From positions 7,750,001-7,814,000 of the forward strand of contig NZ_JAZHRT010000001.1 of NCBI RefSeq assembly GCF_036924535.1: a stretch of DNA of 64,000 bases. Reading direction: 5' to 3'. The DNA comes from Bradyrhizobium sp. AZCC 2262. GTDB taxonomy: Bacteria; Pseudomonadota; Alphaproteobacteria; Rhizobiales; Xanthobacteraceae. The notes below the pieces were generated by a model. It was not told where the DNA came from and searched no databases. It worked only from the letters and a program-made list of their open reading frames with translations. A program made the position numbers and the translations under genes. Below, piece by piece: positions 17,960 to 27,375 of this stretch; within the stretch, counting starts at the first letter, position 1, and every line of letters starts with the position of its first letter.

Positions 17960-19696
17960 CTAGTAAATCGACGGCTCCTCCACCGGCTTCCCAAATCCGG
18001 TCTCCAGAAAATCGAAGTCGCAGCCTTCATTGGCTTGCTTGATGTGGCGGGTGAACATCCAGCCATAGCCGCGCTCGTAGCGCGGCTCCGGCGCCTTCCA
18101 TGCGGCGCGACGCTTTGCGAGCTCCGCTTCGGGCACATCGAGGTTGATGCTGCGCGCGTTGACGTCGAGCGTGATCTTGTCGCCGGTTCGCACCAGGGCC
18201 AGCGGCCCGCCGACATAGGATTCCGGCGAGACATGCAGGATGCAGGCGCCGTAGCTGGTGCCGCTCATGCGCGCATCCGACAGCCGCACCATGTCGCGCA
18301 CGCCCTGCTTCACCAGTTTGGTGGGGATCGGCAGCATGCCCCATTCCGGCATGCCGGGCCCGCCCTGTGGCCCGGCATTGCGCAGGATCAGCACGTGATC
18401 GGCGGTGACGTCCAGATTCGGATCGTCGATCGCCTTCTTCATAGAGGGGTAATCGTCGAACACCAGCGCCGGACCGGTGTGCTTGAGAAAGCGCGGCTCG
18501 CAGGCGCTCGGCTTGATCACGCAACCGTCAGGCGCGAGGTTGCCCTTGAGCACGGCGAGCGCGCCCTCGGCATAGATCGGATCCTTCACGGTGCGGATGA
18601 CGTCGTCGTTGTAGACCTCGGCGCGCGCGATGTTGTCGCCGAGGCTCTCACCGGTCACCGTCATGACGTCGAGATGCAGATGCTCCCGGATGCGGCTCAT
18701 CAGGCCCGGCAGGCCGCCGGCATAGAAGAAATCCTCCATCAGATATTTGTCGCCACTCGGTCGCACATTGGCGATCACGGGCACCTTGCGGCTGGCCTTT
18801 TCGAAATCGTCGAGGCCGATATCCTGACCGGCACGACGGGCCTGCGCGATCAGATGGATGATCGCGTTGGTGGAACAGCCCATCGCCATCGCGACCGTGA
18901 TCGCGTTCTCGAACGCCTTGCGCGTCTGGATTTTTTCCGGCGTCAAATCCTCCCACACCATCTCGACAATCCGTCGGCCGCATTCGGAAGCCATGCGGAT
19001 GTGGCCGGCGTCGGCGGCGGGAATCGAGGACGCGCCCGGCAGCGTCATGCCGATCGATTCCGCAATCGCGGTCATGGTCGACGCCGTGCCCATGGTCATG
19101 CAGGTGCCGTAGCTGCGGGCGATGCCGGCCTCGACATCGACCCAATCCTTGTCGGAGATTTTGCCCGCGCGCCGCTCGTCCCAGTATTTCCAGGCGTCCG
19201 AACCGGAGCCCAGCGTCTTGCCCTTCCAGTTGCCGCGCAGCATCGGCCCGGCCGGAAGGTAGATCGTCGGCAGGCCCATGCTGGTGGCGCCCAAGAGAAG
19301 CCCCGGCGTGGTCTTGTCGCAGCCGCCCATCAGCACGACGCCATCGACGGGGTGGCCGCGCAGCAATTCCTCGGCGTCCATCGCCAGCATGTTGCGGTAG
19401 AGCATGGTGGTCGGCTTCAAAAAAGATTCCGACAGCGACAGCGCCGGCAGCTCCATCGGGAAACCGCCCGCCATCAGGATGCCGCGCTTGACGTCGTCAA
19501 CGCGCGATTTGAAATGCATGTGGCAGGGCTGCGCGTCCGACCAGGTGTTGAGGATCGCAATGACGGGCCGGCCCTTCCACTCTTCCGGCGCATAACCCAT
19601 CTGCATCGCGCGCGAGCGATGACCGAAGGCGCGCAGATCGTCGGGCGCGAACCAGCGCGCGCTGCGGAGGTCGGCGGGGTTCTTCTTGCTGCTCAT
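17960..19696 (-). CDS. IlvD/Edd-family dehydratase, probable sugar-acid (pentonate) dehydratase
   Basis: 578 residues, nearer to L-arabinonate/D-xylonate dehydratases (about 580-600) than to amino-acid-pathway IlvD (about 615). GGCDKTTPG holds an Fe-S cysteine and Mg ligands, SYGTCMTMGTAST holds another cluster cysteine, and SDARMSGTSYG near the C-terminus holds the catalytic serine region. It dehydrates a 2,3-dihydroxy acid to a 2-keto-3-deoxy acid. The ATG at 19696 overlaps the permease stop codon (ATGA), showing translational coupling with the importer. The open frame extends beyond this ATG but that part lies inside the permease gene. Substrate is inferred from length and context. Confidence 0.85.
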   Translation of the reverse strand: MSSKKNPADLRSARWFAPDDLRAFGHRSRAMQMGYAPEEWKGRPVIAILNTWSDAQPCHMHFKSRVDDVKRGILMAGGFPMELPALSLSESFLKPTTMLYRNMLAMDAEELLRGHPVDGVVLMGGCDKTTPGLLLGATSMGLPTIYLPAGPMLRGNWKGKTLGSGSDAWKYWDERRAGKISDKDWVDVEAGIARSYGTCMTMGTASTMTAIAESIGMTLPGASSIPAADAGHIRMASECGRRIVEMVWEDLTPEKIQTRKAFENAITVAMAMGCSTNAIIHLIAQARRAGQDIGLDDFEKASRKVPVIANVRPSGDKYLMEDFFYAGGLPGLMSRIREHLHLDVMTVTGESLGDNIARAEVYNDDVIRTVKDPIYAEGALAVLKGNLAPDGCVIKPSACEPRFLKHTGPALVFDDYPSMKKAIDDPNLDVTADHVLILRNAGPQGGPGMPEWGMLPIPTKLVKQGVRDMVRLSDARMSGTSYGACILHVSPESYVGGPLALVRTGDKITLDVNARSINLDVPEAELAKRRAAWKAPEPRYERGYGWMFTRHIKQANEGCDFDFLETGFGKPVEEPSIY

Positions 19697-20556
19697 GACT
19701 GCGTGCCCCATTTCTGGACGGTGTTGCGCTCGATGGTGCGGAAGATCAGGTTCTCGACAATCAAGCCGATCACGATCACCGTCAACAGGCCGGCGAACAC
19801 CGCAGGAATATCCAGGAGGTTGCGGTTCTCGAAGATGAACCAGCCGAGGCCACCCTGCCCCGACGACACACCGAATACGAGCTCGGCTGCGATCAGCGTG
19901 CGCCAGGCAAACGCCCATCCGATCTTCAGGCCAGTCAGGATCGAGCCGAACGCCGCGGGAATGAGAATGCGCGCGACATAGGGCAGCCCGCGCAGGCCGT
20001 AATTGCGACCGACCATGCGCAGCGTGTTCGACACGCTCTTGAAGCCGGAATGGGTGTTGAGCGCGACCGGCCACAGCACCGAATGGATCAGCACAAAAAC
20101 AAGGCTGCCATTACCGAGACCGAACCAGATCAGTGCCAGCGGCAACAGCGCGATCGCCGGCAGCGGATTGAACATCGCGGTGATCGTTTCGAGAAAGTCC
20201 GTGCCGATCCGGGTCGAGATCGCGAGAATCGTGAAGATAGCCGCGAGGATGATGCCGGCGGCATAGCCCATGAACAGCACTTTTAGCGACGCCCAGGCAC
20301 GCAAGGGAATGGTGCCGTCACGTACTTTATCGAACATCGTCAGAATCGTGTCGTGGAAGGTCGGAAACAGCAGCGGATTGTTGAGGATAGTGCCGTAGAT
20401 CTCCCAGGCCGCGGCGAGGAAGATGATGATCACGGACTTGCGGACGAAGCCGTCGTTCCACAGCAGTTCCAGCACCGTCAGCTTGCGTTCGACTTCCGCC
20501 GGGACAATTGCCGATGCATCGGCCGCATCGCGCAGCAGAATTCTTGCCTCGCCCAT
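19693..20556 (-). CDS. ABC transporter permease, NitT/TauT (SsuC/TauC) family
   Basis: A 287-residue inner-membrane protein with about six hydrophobic segments. The BPD motif lies around SVSNTLRMVGRNYGLRG, where the EAA-loop glycine contacts the ATPase. The family normally imports nitrate, sulfonates, taurine or thiamine precursors. Its stop overlaps the start of the dehydratase, and the ATPase gene lies 12 bases upstream. It is therefore part of the catabolic operon and probably imports the acid released by the lactonase, which would be an unusual substrate for this family. Confidence 0.85.
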   Translation of the reverse strand: MGEARILLRDAADASAIVPAEVERKLTVLELLWNDGFVRKSVIIIFLAAAWEIYGTILNNPLLFPTFHDTILTMFDKVRDGTIPLRAWASLKVLFMGYAAGIILAAIFTILAISTRIGTDFLETITAMFNPLPAIALLPLALIWFGLGNGSLVFVLIHSVLWPVALNTHSGFKSVSNTLRMVGRNYGLRGLPYVARILIPAAFGSILTGLKIGWAFAWRTLIAAELVFGVSSGQGGLGWFIFENRNLLDIPAVFAGLLTVIVIGLIVENLIFRTIERNTVQKWGTQS

Positions 20557-20568
20557 CGCGCGCTCCCC

Positions 20569-21333
20569 TCAGTGTGCCGTGACGGCGTCAGCGAACAGCA
20601 GATCATGGATCTGCTGTTCCAGCCGCGCGGCGCTGCCGTCCTCGCCGGAGACCTGGTCGACATCGATCACCTCGGCCTTGACGCGGCCGGGATGCGGCGA
20701 CAGCAGCAAAATGCGGTTACCGATCTTGATCGCTTCCGCGATCGAATGGGTGACGAACAGGACGGTGAACTTGGTTTCTGCCCAGAGCTGCAACAGTTCG
20801 TCCTGGCAAGTCCGTCGCGTCAGCGCGTCCAGCGCGGCGAACGGCTCGTCCATCAACAGAATATCCGGCTCCATCGCCATGCCGCGCGCGATCGCGACGC
20901 GCTGCTTCATGCCGCCGGACAGCGTGTGCGGATAGGCATCGACGACGCGGGTGAGGCTGACCTTCTCGATATAGGCACGCGCCCGCGCCTCGGCTTCCTT
21001 GCGCGGCAGGCGGCGCGTCATCAGGAGCGGAAACATCACGTTTTCCAGTACCGTCTTCCACGGCAGCAACTGGTCGAACTCCTGGAAGATCATCATGCGG
21101 TCGGCGCCGGGCTCTGATATTTCGCGGCCGCTAATGCGCATTTTGCCTTCACTCGGCGTCATGTAGCCGCCGACCGCCTTCAGCAGCGTCGACTTGCCGC
21201 AACCTGAGGGGCCGAGCAGCACGAAGCGATCGGAACGATCGACCGTGAAGCTGACCCGCTCGGTCGCGGTCACCACCGCGCTCGAAGTCTTGTAGCGCAG
21301 CGTCACATCACTGACGTCGAGAAGCGCGGCCAT
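20569..21333 (-). CDS. ABC transporter ATP-binding protein, NitT/TauT family
   Basis: About 254 residues. Walker A is GPSGCGKST, the signature is LSGGMKQR, Walker B is ILLMDEPFAALD, and the switch histidine lies in VTHSIAEAI. These are standard for SsuB/TauB proteins. The ATG at 21333 is chosen because a GAAGGG lies 12 bases before it. A TTG at 21342 that overlaps the stop of the preceding gene is the alternative. It powers the permease downstream and partners the binding protein upstream. Confidence 0.87.
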   Translation of the reverse strand: MAALLDVSDVTLRYKTSSAVVTATERVSFTVDRSDRFVLLGPSGCGKSTLLKAVGGYMTPSEGKMRISGREISEPGADRMMIFQEFDQLLPWKTVLENVMFPLLMTRRLPRKEAEARARAYIEKVSLTRVVDAYPHTLSGGMKQRVAIARGMAMEPDILLMDEPFAALDALTRRTCQDELLQLWAETKFTVLFVTHSIAEAIKIGNRILLLSPHPGRVKAEVIDVDQVSGEDGSAARLEQQIHDLLFADAVTAH

Positions 21334-21338
21334 GGCGA

Positions 21339-22355
21339 TCAATTACCCTTCAGGTCGTGGGCGACCGGCAGGTAGTAATCGGTGAACGCTTTTGGCATGG
21401 TCTTCAGCGTGCCGACCTTGAACAGATGGGCGGCGAATTTCATGGTGCCCTGCGGCTGCAGGTTCCATTCCATCATGCCGGGCTCCTTGAGCCACGCCAA
21501 GAGATCCTCGACGCTGGTCTTGTCGCCGGTGACTTCCTTGTAGATTTCGACCGCCGTCTTGGTGTCGCTGCGGATCAGGTCGTGCGCCTCCTTGGTGGCG
21601 TCGCGCACCGCCTGCACGATCTTCGGGTTGGCGTCGGCGAATTTGGTTGTCGTGAAGAACTGCGCCTGGCTGAGCGGGCCACCCATCACGTCGGGCGACG
21701 ACAGCACCACATGGGCGCCAGGGACGTTCTTCAGTTCGAGGAACGTGAATGGCGGGATCGCGAAATGATTGCGCACCTCGTGCTGCGTATTGGTCATCGC
21801 CACATAGGCGTCGGGATGACCGAGCTGCACGGTATTGGGATCGAGCTTCGACCATTGGTCGGCGCCGAAGGCTTCGGCGGCCGCGATCTGCAGCACGATC
21901 GCCTGCGTCGAGACCTTGACGGTAGGCACCGCGATCTTGTCGTTCGCCCCGAAATCCTTGATCGACTTGATATTCGGATCGCGGCTGATCAGCGTCATCG
22001 GCTGCGCCGAGGTGGCGACGATGCCCTTGACGCCGCCGCGGGTGCGATCCCACAACAGCAGCAGATTGCCGGTTCCGGTGTTGAGGATGTCGACGCTGCC
22101 AGCCAGCAATGCATCGGTCTGCGCGCCGCCGCCGCTCAGGTTGATCCATTTGGTGGTGACGCCGGGAACGCCGAGGGAAGCCGCGTGCTTCTCGATCAGC
22201 TTGTTCTTTTCCATGATGTGCGAGGGCATGTAGAAAATGCCCGGCTGCCGCGACAGCGTCACCTCCGACTTCTGCTGGGCCGAAGCCTGCGAGCCCGGCA
22301 GCAACATCAGCATCGCAACGGCGCCCGCGCAGACGCTCCACACCCTGTTTTTCAT
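21339..22355 (-). CDS. ABC transporter periplasmic substrate-binding protein, NMT1/TauA-like
   Basis: A 338-residue protein with a Sec signal peptide (basic start, hydrophobic stretch, cleavage likely after SQASA). The mature domain is of the NMT1/THI5/TauA type, with a GGGAQTDALLAGSVDI segment near residue 75 that commonly lines the ligand cleft. First gene of the minus-strand catabolic operon. A strong AGGAG lies before the ATG, and a 26-base palindrome sits about 40 bases upstream. An extra half-site GTGCATCT (22357-22364) overlaps its translation start, so the GntR regulator probably blocks this promoter. Confidence 0.85.
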   Translation of the reverse strand: MKNRVWSVCAGAVAMLMLLPGSQASAQQKSEVTLSRQPGIFYMPSHIMEKNKLIEKHAASLGVPGVTTKWINLSGGGAQTDALLAGSVDILNTGTGNLLLLWDRTRGGVKGIVATSAQPMTLISRDPNIKSIKDFGANDKIAVPTVKVSTQAIVLQIAAAEAFGADQWSKLDPNTVQLGHPDAYVAMTNTQHEVRNHFAIPPFTFLELKNVPGAHVVLSSPDVMGGPLSQAQFFTTTKFADANPKIVQAVRDATKEAHDLIRSDTKTAVEIYKEVTGDKTSVEDLLAWLKEPGMMEWNLQPQGTMKFAAHLFKVGTLKTMPKAFTDYYLPVAHDLKGN

Positions 22356-22393
22356 TGTGCATCTCCTCCGGCGTCTCGTTGACGCTTCTGGGG

Positions 22394-22419
22394 AGATGCA
22401 CTAATGTATTAGTGCATCT
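22394..22419. promoter_or_regulatory. GntR operator: 26-bp palindrome between importer and regulator
   Basis: AGATGCACTAAT at 22394-22405 is followed by GT and the exact reverse complement ATTAGTGCATCT at 22408-22419. The two 12-base arms are perfect. It lies in the 98-base divergent region between the binding protein and the GntR gene, where a FadR-type dimer would bind. A further half-site GTGCATCT is at 22357-22364. Confidence 0.75.
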
Positions 22420-22453
22420 GAAGCAAGTCCCTTCTGAAACGGCCGGTCGCCCG

Positions 22454-23173
22454 ATGGCTCCCCCGAACACTGCCTCCCGCCGCGCAGCGCCGCGTTCCAC
22501 CGACCGGCTCGATCGCGATCGCCAGGCCGCGCCGCAGGTGTTCGAGCGCCTGCGCGGCATGATCATTTCGCTGGAACTGCCGCCGGGATCGCCGTTGTCG
22601 CGCGCCGCGCTCGCCGGCCAATTCGGCGTCAGTTCGACGCCGATCCGCGATGCGCTGATGCGGCTTGAAGAAGAAGGGCTTGTCGACGTCTTCCCGCAAT
22701 ATGCAACCGTGGTCAGCCGGGTCGACGTCCGGCTGGCGCAGCAGGCGCATTTCCTGCGGCAGGCGGTCGAACTCGAAATCGTGCGCGGGCTCGCGATCCA
22801 GCACGACGAAACGCTCGTCGTCGAACTTCACGCGACGATTGCCCGCCAGCAGCAATATGCCAAGGCCGGCGACTTCGAAAAATTCATGGCCGCCGACAAC
22901 GAGTTCCACAGCCAGCTCTATACGGCCGCCGACAAGCAGGACATCTGGGCGCTGGTGCGCAGCCGCAGCGGGCATATCGATCGGCTGCGCCGGATGCATC
23001 TGCCCTCGCCCGGCAAGGCGCAGGATATCGTGCGGCATCACAGACTGATCGTGAAGGCGATCGAAGCCGGAGAGCCCGACGGGGCGCAGAGGCACCTGCG
23101 TACCCATCTGTCGGGCACGCTCAGCGAACTCGCCCGGATTCGCTCGCGCTATCCGGAATATCTCAGCAACTGA
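22454..23173 (+). CDS. GntR-family (FadR/FCD) transcriptional regulator of the sugar-acid cluster
   Basis: About 239 residues. The N-terminal winged helix includes LPPGSPLSRAALAGQFGVSSTPIRDALMRLEEEGLV (about residues 40-75), a classic GntR signature in two parts. The C-terminal FCD domain has the usual acidic and histidine metal ligands (DNEFHSQLY; later HHRLIVKAI). ATG at 22454 is preferred; the open frame runs back to 22355 but crosses the operator. Divergent from the importer and catabolic genes, it likely represses them until a pathway intermediate, perhaps a 2-keto-3-deoxy acid, binds. Confidence 0.85.
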   Translation: MAPPNTASRRAAPRSTDRLDRDRQAAPQVFERLRGMIISLELPPGSPLSRAALAGQFGVSSTPIRDALMRLEEEGLVDVFPQYATVVSRVDVRLAQQAHFLRQAVELEIVRGLAIQHDETLVVELHATIARQQQYAKAGDFEKFMAADNEFHSQLYTAADKQDIWALVRSRSGHIDRLRRMHLPSPGKAQDIVRHHRLIVKAIEAGEPDGAQRHLRTHLSGTLSELARIRSRYPEYLSN

Positions 23174-23338
23174 CCCTCGCTGCTCCGCCGCATGCGCTAT
23201 TCGCGCGAATGTACGGGCTTTTTGCCGGCCCAACCGGGAACGTTCCTGCCGGGGAAGCAGTTGCGACAACGCGAGGATTCGACAAAACTCGCAACTTGCC
23301 GTTGACTTGCTCCAGCCGGGCCCGGAGAACTTTTTACT

Positions 23339-23767
23339 TTGGCAAGAATACTGGTCGTGGATGACGATGCGGCGGTCCAGACGACCGTCCGCCTGCTGCT
23401 CGAGCGCGCCGGCCATAGCGTGGTCACTGCCAATGACGGGCGAAGGGGCGTGGCCTTGTGTCAGAGCGGGAATTTCGATCTGTTGTTCCTCGACATCTTC
23501 ATGCCGGGAATGGATGGGTTCGAAACCATGCGGATGGTTCGCCAGCACCGGCCGCAGATTCCAATCATCGTCATCTCCGGCCGGCCGATCTCTTCGGAGG
23601 CGGACACCGCCCCTGACTTCCTGACCATGGCGACCAAGCTCGGAGCGATCTCCAGCCTGCAGAAACCGTTCCGGCCGGCGGACCTCCTGGCGGCCGTCAC
23701 GGGCTGCCTGGAAGCCGTCGATCGCGGCGCACCGCGGCCTGCCGGAGGTGTTGCTTCCTCCCCGTGA
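23339..23767 (+). CDS. Single-domain response regulator
   Basis: A 142-residue stand-alone receiver. The acidic pocket is VVDDD (residues 6-10), the phosphorylation site is Asp52 in LDIFMPGMDG, and the conserved lysine is in LQKPFRP. It starts with TTG at 23339, with GGAG eleven bases upstream. The distinctive TAPDFLTMATKLGA stretch is shared with the receiver at 34038 (APDFLRMALELGA), so the two are paralogues. It precedes the hybrid kinase by 67 bases and may be its partner, although the kinase also has its own receiver. No output domain is present. Confidence 0.8.
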   Translation: MARILVVDDDAAVQTTVRLLLERAGHSVVTANDGRRGVALCQSGNFDLLFLDIFMPGMDGFETMRMVRQHRPQIPIIVISGRPISSEADTAPDFLTMATKLGAISSLQKPFRPADLLAAVTGCLEAVDRGAPRPAGGVASSP

Positions 23768-23834
23768 TGCGCCATAGCATCCGATTCGTCCGGCGGCCTG
23801 CCGGGCCGGAGCGGGAGGGCGAGCGGGCACCGAC

Positions 23835-26800
23835 ATGACGCTCACAACCAGGCTTGCCATCGCGATGATTGCGCTGGTCGCGATCGCGGTTTCCGCGGTC
23901 GGATGGCTGAGCTATCGCAACCTGGAACAGGCGCTGCTGTTGCGCGCCCGCGACCGCATCGAGACGCATGCACGACAGGTCGCGACCGATCTCGAATATT
24001 ACGCCGCGAGCGCAACCGGAGATGTCACGGGCTTTCGGACCGCAGCGGCGTTGCACGGATTGGTCCGCGCCCGCAAAGCGGGCGGCACAGATCCGACCGA
24101 CGGTGTCTCCGAAAAGGTCTGGCGCGATCGGCTAGCTTCACGTTTCGCGGCCGAACTCGAAGCCAAGCCCACCTATGCGATGATTCGGATCATCGGCCTC
24201 GATGACGATGGCCGTGAGCTTGTCCGCGTCGATCGCGCGGGACCGGGCGACACGGTTCGGATCGTGCCCGAAGAGGGATTGCTGAAGAGAAGCAGTCGCG
24301 GCTACTTCCAGGAAGCGACCCAGCTCAGTCCCGGACAAATCTACGTCTCACCGCTCGATCTGGGTCGCCGCAACGGACTTATCGAGGAGGTGCACAGGCC
24401 AACGCTTCGCATCGCGACGCCGATCTTCTCGGATGACGGGAAGCCATTCGGTTTTTTCATGGTCAATGTCGACATGCGGCGCGCGTTCGACCGCGTCCGC
24501 GCATCGGCATGGCCGGGCGAGAAGATCTACGTCGTCAACCGCCAGGGCGACTATCTCATTCATCCCGATCGTTCGCGGGAATTCGGCTGGTTGCTCGGCA
24601 AGCCGAGCGACTGGAAAGCCGACTTCCCGCATCTGGCGCCGCAGGTCGGGGCGACGCAAGGCAGCGCTGATATCGTGCCGGATAATGCCGACCGGCCGGG
24701 CGGAATAGCCTTCGCACCCGCGCTTCTGGCCGGGGTCGAATGGGTTGGCGTCATCGAAACGACCCCTAACGCCGTGATCATGGCGCCGGCTGCGAGCATC
24801 AGGAATACCTCCCTTCTGGTCGGAGCGATCGCGGTGTTGTCAGCGGCCGTGCTGGCGCTCTTGATCGCGAGGTCACTGACCCGACCGATCGTCCGGCTGA
24901 CCGAAGCCGTTCAGGGGGTGACCGGCAAAGGCAAGGTCGCCATTCCCGTCGATGCCCGCGGCGAGACCGGCGTGCTCGCGCGCGCGTTCGCGTATGCGAT
25001 CGAGGAAATCCATGCAAAGACCGCCGCACTTGAGCAGGAGGTTCTGGAGCATCGGCGCACCATAGCGGCGCGTGACCATCATGCCGAGCGGGAGCGGCTA
25101 TTCGGCGCGGCGGTCGAATCCTCCAACGACGCCATCATCACGACATCGCTCGACGGCACCATCACCGGCTGGAACTCGGCCGCCGAGCGGCTTTACGGAT
25201 ACTCCGCAGCGGAAGCCACGGGCAAGAACATTACGCTGCTTGTACCCATCGACCGGCTGCCGGAGATTCAGGACACGTTGCGACGAATCGGCTGGGGTGA
25301 GCGCATCGAGCAAAATGAAACAGTACGCCTGCACAAGGACGGCCGGCCCATCGAAGTCTCGCTCAGCATTTCCCCGATCAAGTCGCCCTCCAGAGCAATC
25401 ATCGGAATCTCGAAGGTCGCGCGCGACATCACCGACGCCAACAAGACCAGGCAGGTGCTGCAGCAACAGACGGAGGAGCTTCGCCGCATCTTCGAGACCT
25501 CCCAGGATCTGATCATGGTGATGGATTCGCGCGGCTTTCTGGTTCAGATCAGCCCGAGCTGCGAGACCATATTGGGCTATCGGCCGGAGGAAATGATCGG
25601 CCACAGCGGGGTCGACTTCATCCATCCCGACCACCTCGAGAACTCGCGCCAGGAAATGCGCGCGGCACGGCGCGGCCAGCGCCCGAAGATTTCCGATACG
25701 CGCTGCATTCACAAGAACGGGCGGGCGGTGTGGCTGTCCTGGCTCGGAACATGGTCCGAACCGGCCAAGCGCTTCTTCTTCGTCGGCCGCGACATGACCG
25801 AGAGCCGGCTGGCGCAGGAGACGCTGCGCGAAAGCGAGCAACTCGCGCGCGGCATCGTCGACACCGCGCTGGACGCCTTCGTCCAGGTCGACCAGACGGG
25901 CGTTATCAGGGACTGGAATGCGCAGGCCGAGAATATCTTCGGCTGGCCGCGCGATGAAGCGCTCGGCAACAATGTGTTCGATCTGATGGGCCAGCCGGAC
26001 GGGCAAGGACCTCTCAAGAAAGCCCTGCAGGCCTTCCTGCTATCCGGCGAAGTGGTCGTCCGTCAGCCCCGCCGCGAACTCCAGATCAGGCGGCGGGACG
26101 GCAAGGAGATCACGGTTGAGCTGAGCATCGCCGCGCTGAAGACGCGCGGGGGCTTCGTGTTCAACGGATTCGTCCGCGACCTCACCGACAAGCTCGCGGC
26201 CGAGGACAGGATCCGGCAGGCCGAGAAGATGGAGGCCATGGGCCAGCTCACCGGCGGCATCGCGCACGACTTCAACAACATTCTCACCGTGATCACGGGA
26301 ACGATCGAAATCCTGGCCGATGCCGTCAAGGGCGAACCGCAGCTTGCCGCCATCACGCGAATGATCGACGAGGCGGCCTCGCGCGGCGCCGATCTCACCC
26401 AGCATCTTCTCGCCTTCGCGCGCAAGCAGCCACTCGAACCTAAGATCACCGACGTCAACACGCTGATCATCGACACCGCGAAACTGCTGCAGCGGACGCT
26501 CGGCGAGCATGTCGAGATCGAATCCGTGTTCGACGACGAGACCTGTCCGGCAATCGTCGATCCCAATCAACTCGCCACCGCGATCCTCAACCTGGCCCTC
26601 AACGCCCGCGACGCGATGCCGGACGGAGGCAAGCTGATCATCGAGACCGGCTTCGTCATTCTCGATGACAATTATGCGCGGATGCACAGCGACGTCCGAC
26701 CCGGCCGCTACGCCATGATCGCGGTGAGCGACACCGGAACCGGCATACCGGCCGCGATCCTCGACAAGGTATTCAATCCGTTCTTCACCTCGAAGGGCCC

Positions 26801-27341
26801 AGGCAAGGGCACCGGCCTCGGGCTGAGCATGGTGTACGGCTTTATCAAGCAATCGGCCGGGCACATCATGATCTACAGCGAGGAAGGCCATGGCACGACG
26901 ATCAAGATGTATCTGCCACCGGCCACCGGCGCCTTGCCGGCGGCCGAGCCGGTGCCGGCGGCGGCTGTCGAGGGCGGCCATGAAACAATCCTGGTCGTGG
27001 AAGACGACAAGCTGGTGCGCGACTACGTGCTGACGCAGCTGCACTCGCTCGGTTACGTCACGCTGGATGCGGCGAACGCGACCGAGGCAATGGCGCTCGC
27101 CCACACCGGCCATCCGTTCGACCTGCTGTTCACCGACGTGATCATGCCCGGCATGAACGGCCGCCAGCTTGCCGACGAGATATTGAAGGTCAGGCCCGGC
27201 TTGAGGGTGCTGTTCACCTCGGGCTATACCGAGAATGCCATCATTCATCACGGCCGGCTCGACGAAGGCGTATTGCTGCTCGCCAAGCCCTATCGGAAAT
27301 CGGATATGGCGATGATGATCCGCAAAGCGCTCGCCGATTGA
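23835..27341 (+). CDS. Hybrid sensor histidine kinase (periplasmic sensor, HAMP, three PAS, kinase, receiver)
   Basis: A 1168-residue membrane protein. TM1 is near residues 9-27, a large periplasmic region of Cache type spans about 30-322, and TM2 about 325-347, followed by a HAMP linker. Three PAS domains begin near residues 425 (SSNDAIITTSLDGTI), 550 and 665. The phosphoacceptor is His811 in IAHDFNNIL. The ATPase shows N (LNLALNARDAM), G1 (SDTGTGIP) and G2 (GKGTGLGLSMVYG) boxes. A C-terminal receiver has Asp1101 in TDVIMPGMNG. The HDFNN-type H-box and GLSMVYGF are typical of PAS-rich hybrid kinases. It converges with the FixJ-type regulator at 27415, a plausible phosphorelay target. Confidence 0.85.
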   Translation: MTLTTRLAIAMIALVAIAVSAVGWLSYRNLEQALLLRARDRIETHARQVATDLEYYAASATGDVTGFRTAAALHGLVRARKAGGTDPTDGVSEKVWRDRLASRFAAELEAKPTYAMIRIIGLDDDGRELVRVDRAGPGDTVRIVPEEGLLKRSSRGYFQEATQLSPGQIYVSPLDLGRRNGLIEEVHRPTLRIATPIFSDDGKPFGFFMVNVDMRRAFDRVRASAWPGEKIYVVNRQGDYLIHPDRSREFGWLLGKPSDWKADFPHLAPQVGATQGSADIVPDNADRPGGIAFAPALLAGVEWVGVIETTPNAVIMAPAASIRNTSLLVGAIAVLSAAVLALLIARSLTRPIVRLTEAVQGVTGKGKVAIPVDARGETGVLARAFAYAIEEIHAKTAALEQEVLEHRRTIAARDHHAERERLFGAAVESSNDAIITTSLDGTITGWNSAAERLYGYSAAEATGKNITLLVPIDRLPEIQDTLRRIGWGERIEQNETVRLHKDGRPIEVSLSISPIKSPSRAIIGISKVARDITDANKTRQVLQQQTEELRRIFETSQDLIMVMDSRGFLVQISPSCETILGYRPEEMIGHSGVDFIHPDHLENSRQEMRAARRGQRPKISDTRCIHKNGRAVWLSWLGTWSEPAKRFFFVGRDMTESRLAQETLRESEQLARGIVDTALDAFVQVDQTGVIRDWNAQAENIFGWPRDEALGNNVFDLMGQPDGQGPLKKALQAFLLSGEVVVRQPRRELQIRRRDGKEITVELSIAALKTRGGFVFNGFVRDLTDKLAAEDRIRQAEKMEAMGQLTGGIAHDFNNILTVITGTIEILADAVKGEPQLAAITRMIDEAASRGADLTQHLLAFARKQPLEPKITDVNTLIIDTAKLLQRTLGEHVEIESVFDDETCPAIVDPNQLATAILNLALNARDAMPDGGKLIIETGFVILDDNYARMHSDVRPGRYAMIAVSDTGTGIPAAILDKVFNPFFTSKGPGKGTGLGLSMVYGFIKQSAGHIMIYSEEGHGTTIKMYLPPATGALPAAEPVPAAAVEGGHETILVVEDDKLVRDYVLTQLHSLGYVTLDAANATEAMALAHTGHPFDLLFTDVIMPGMNGRQLADEILKVRPGLRVLFTSGYTENAIIHHGRLDEGVLLLAKPYRKSDMAMMIRKALAD

Positions 27342-27375
27342 TCGCCGCAGCGGCGCCGGCATGCCTGCGATCAGA

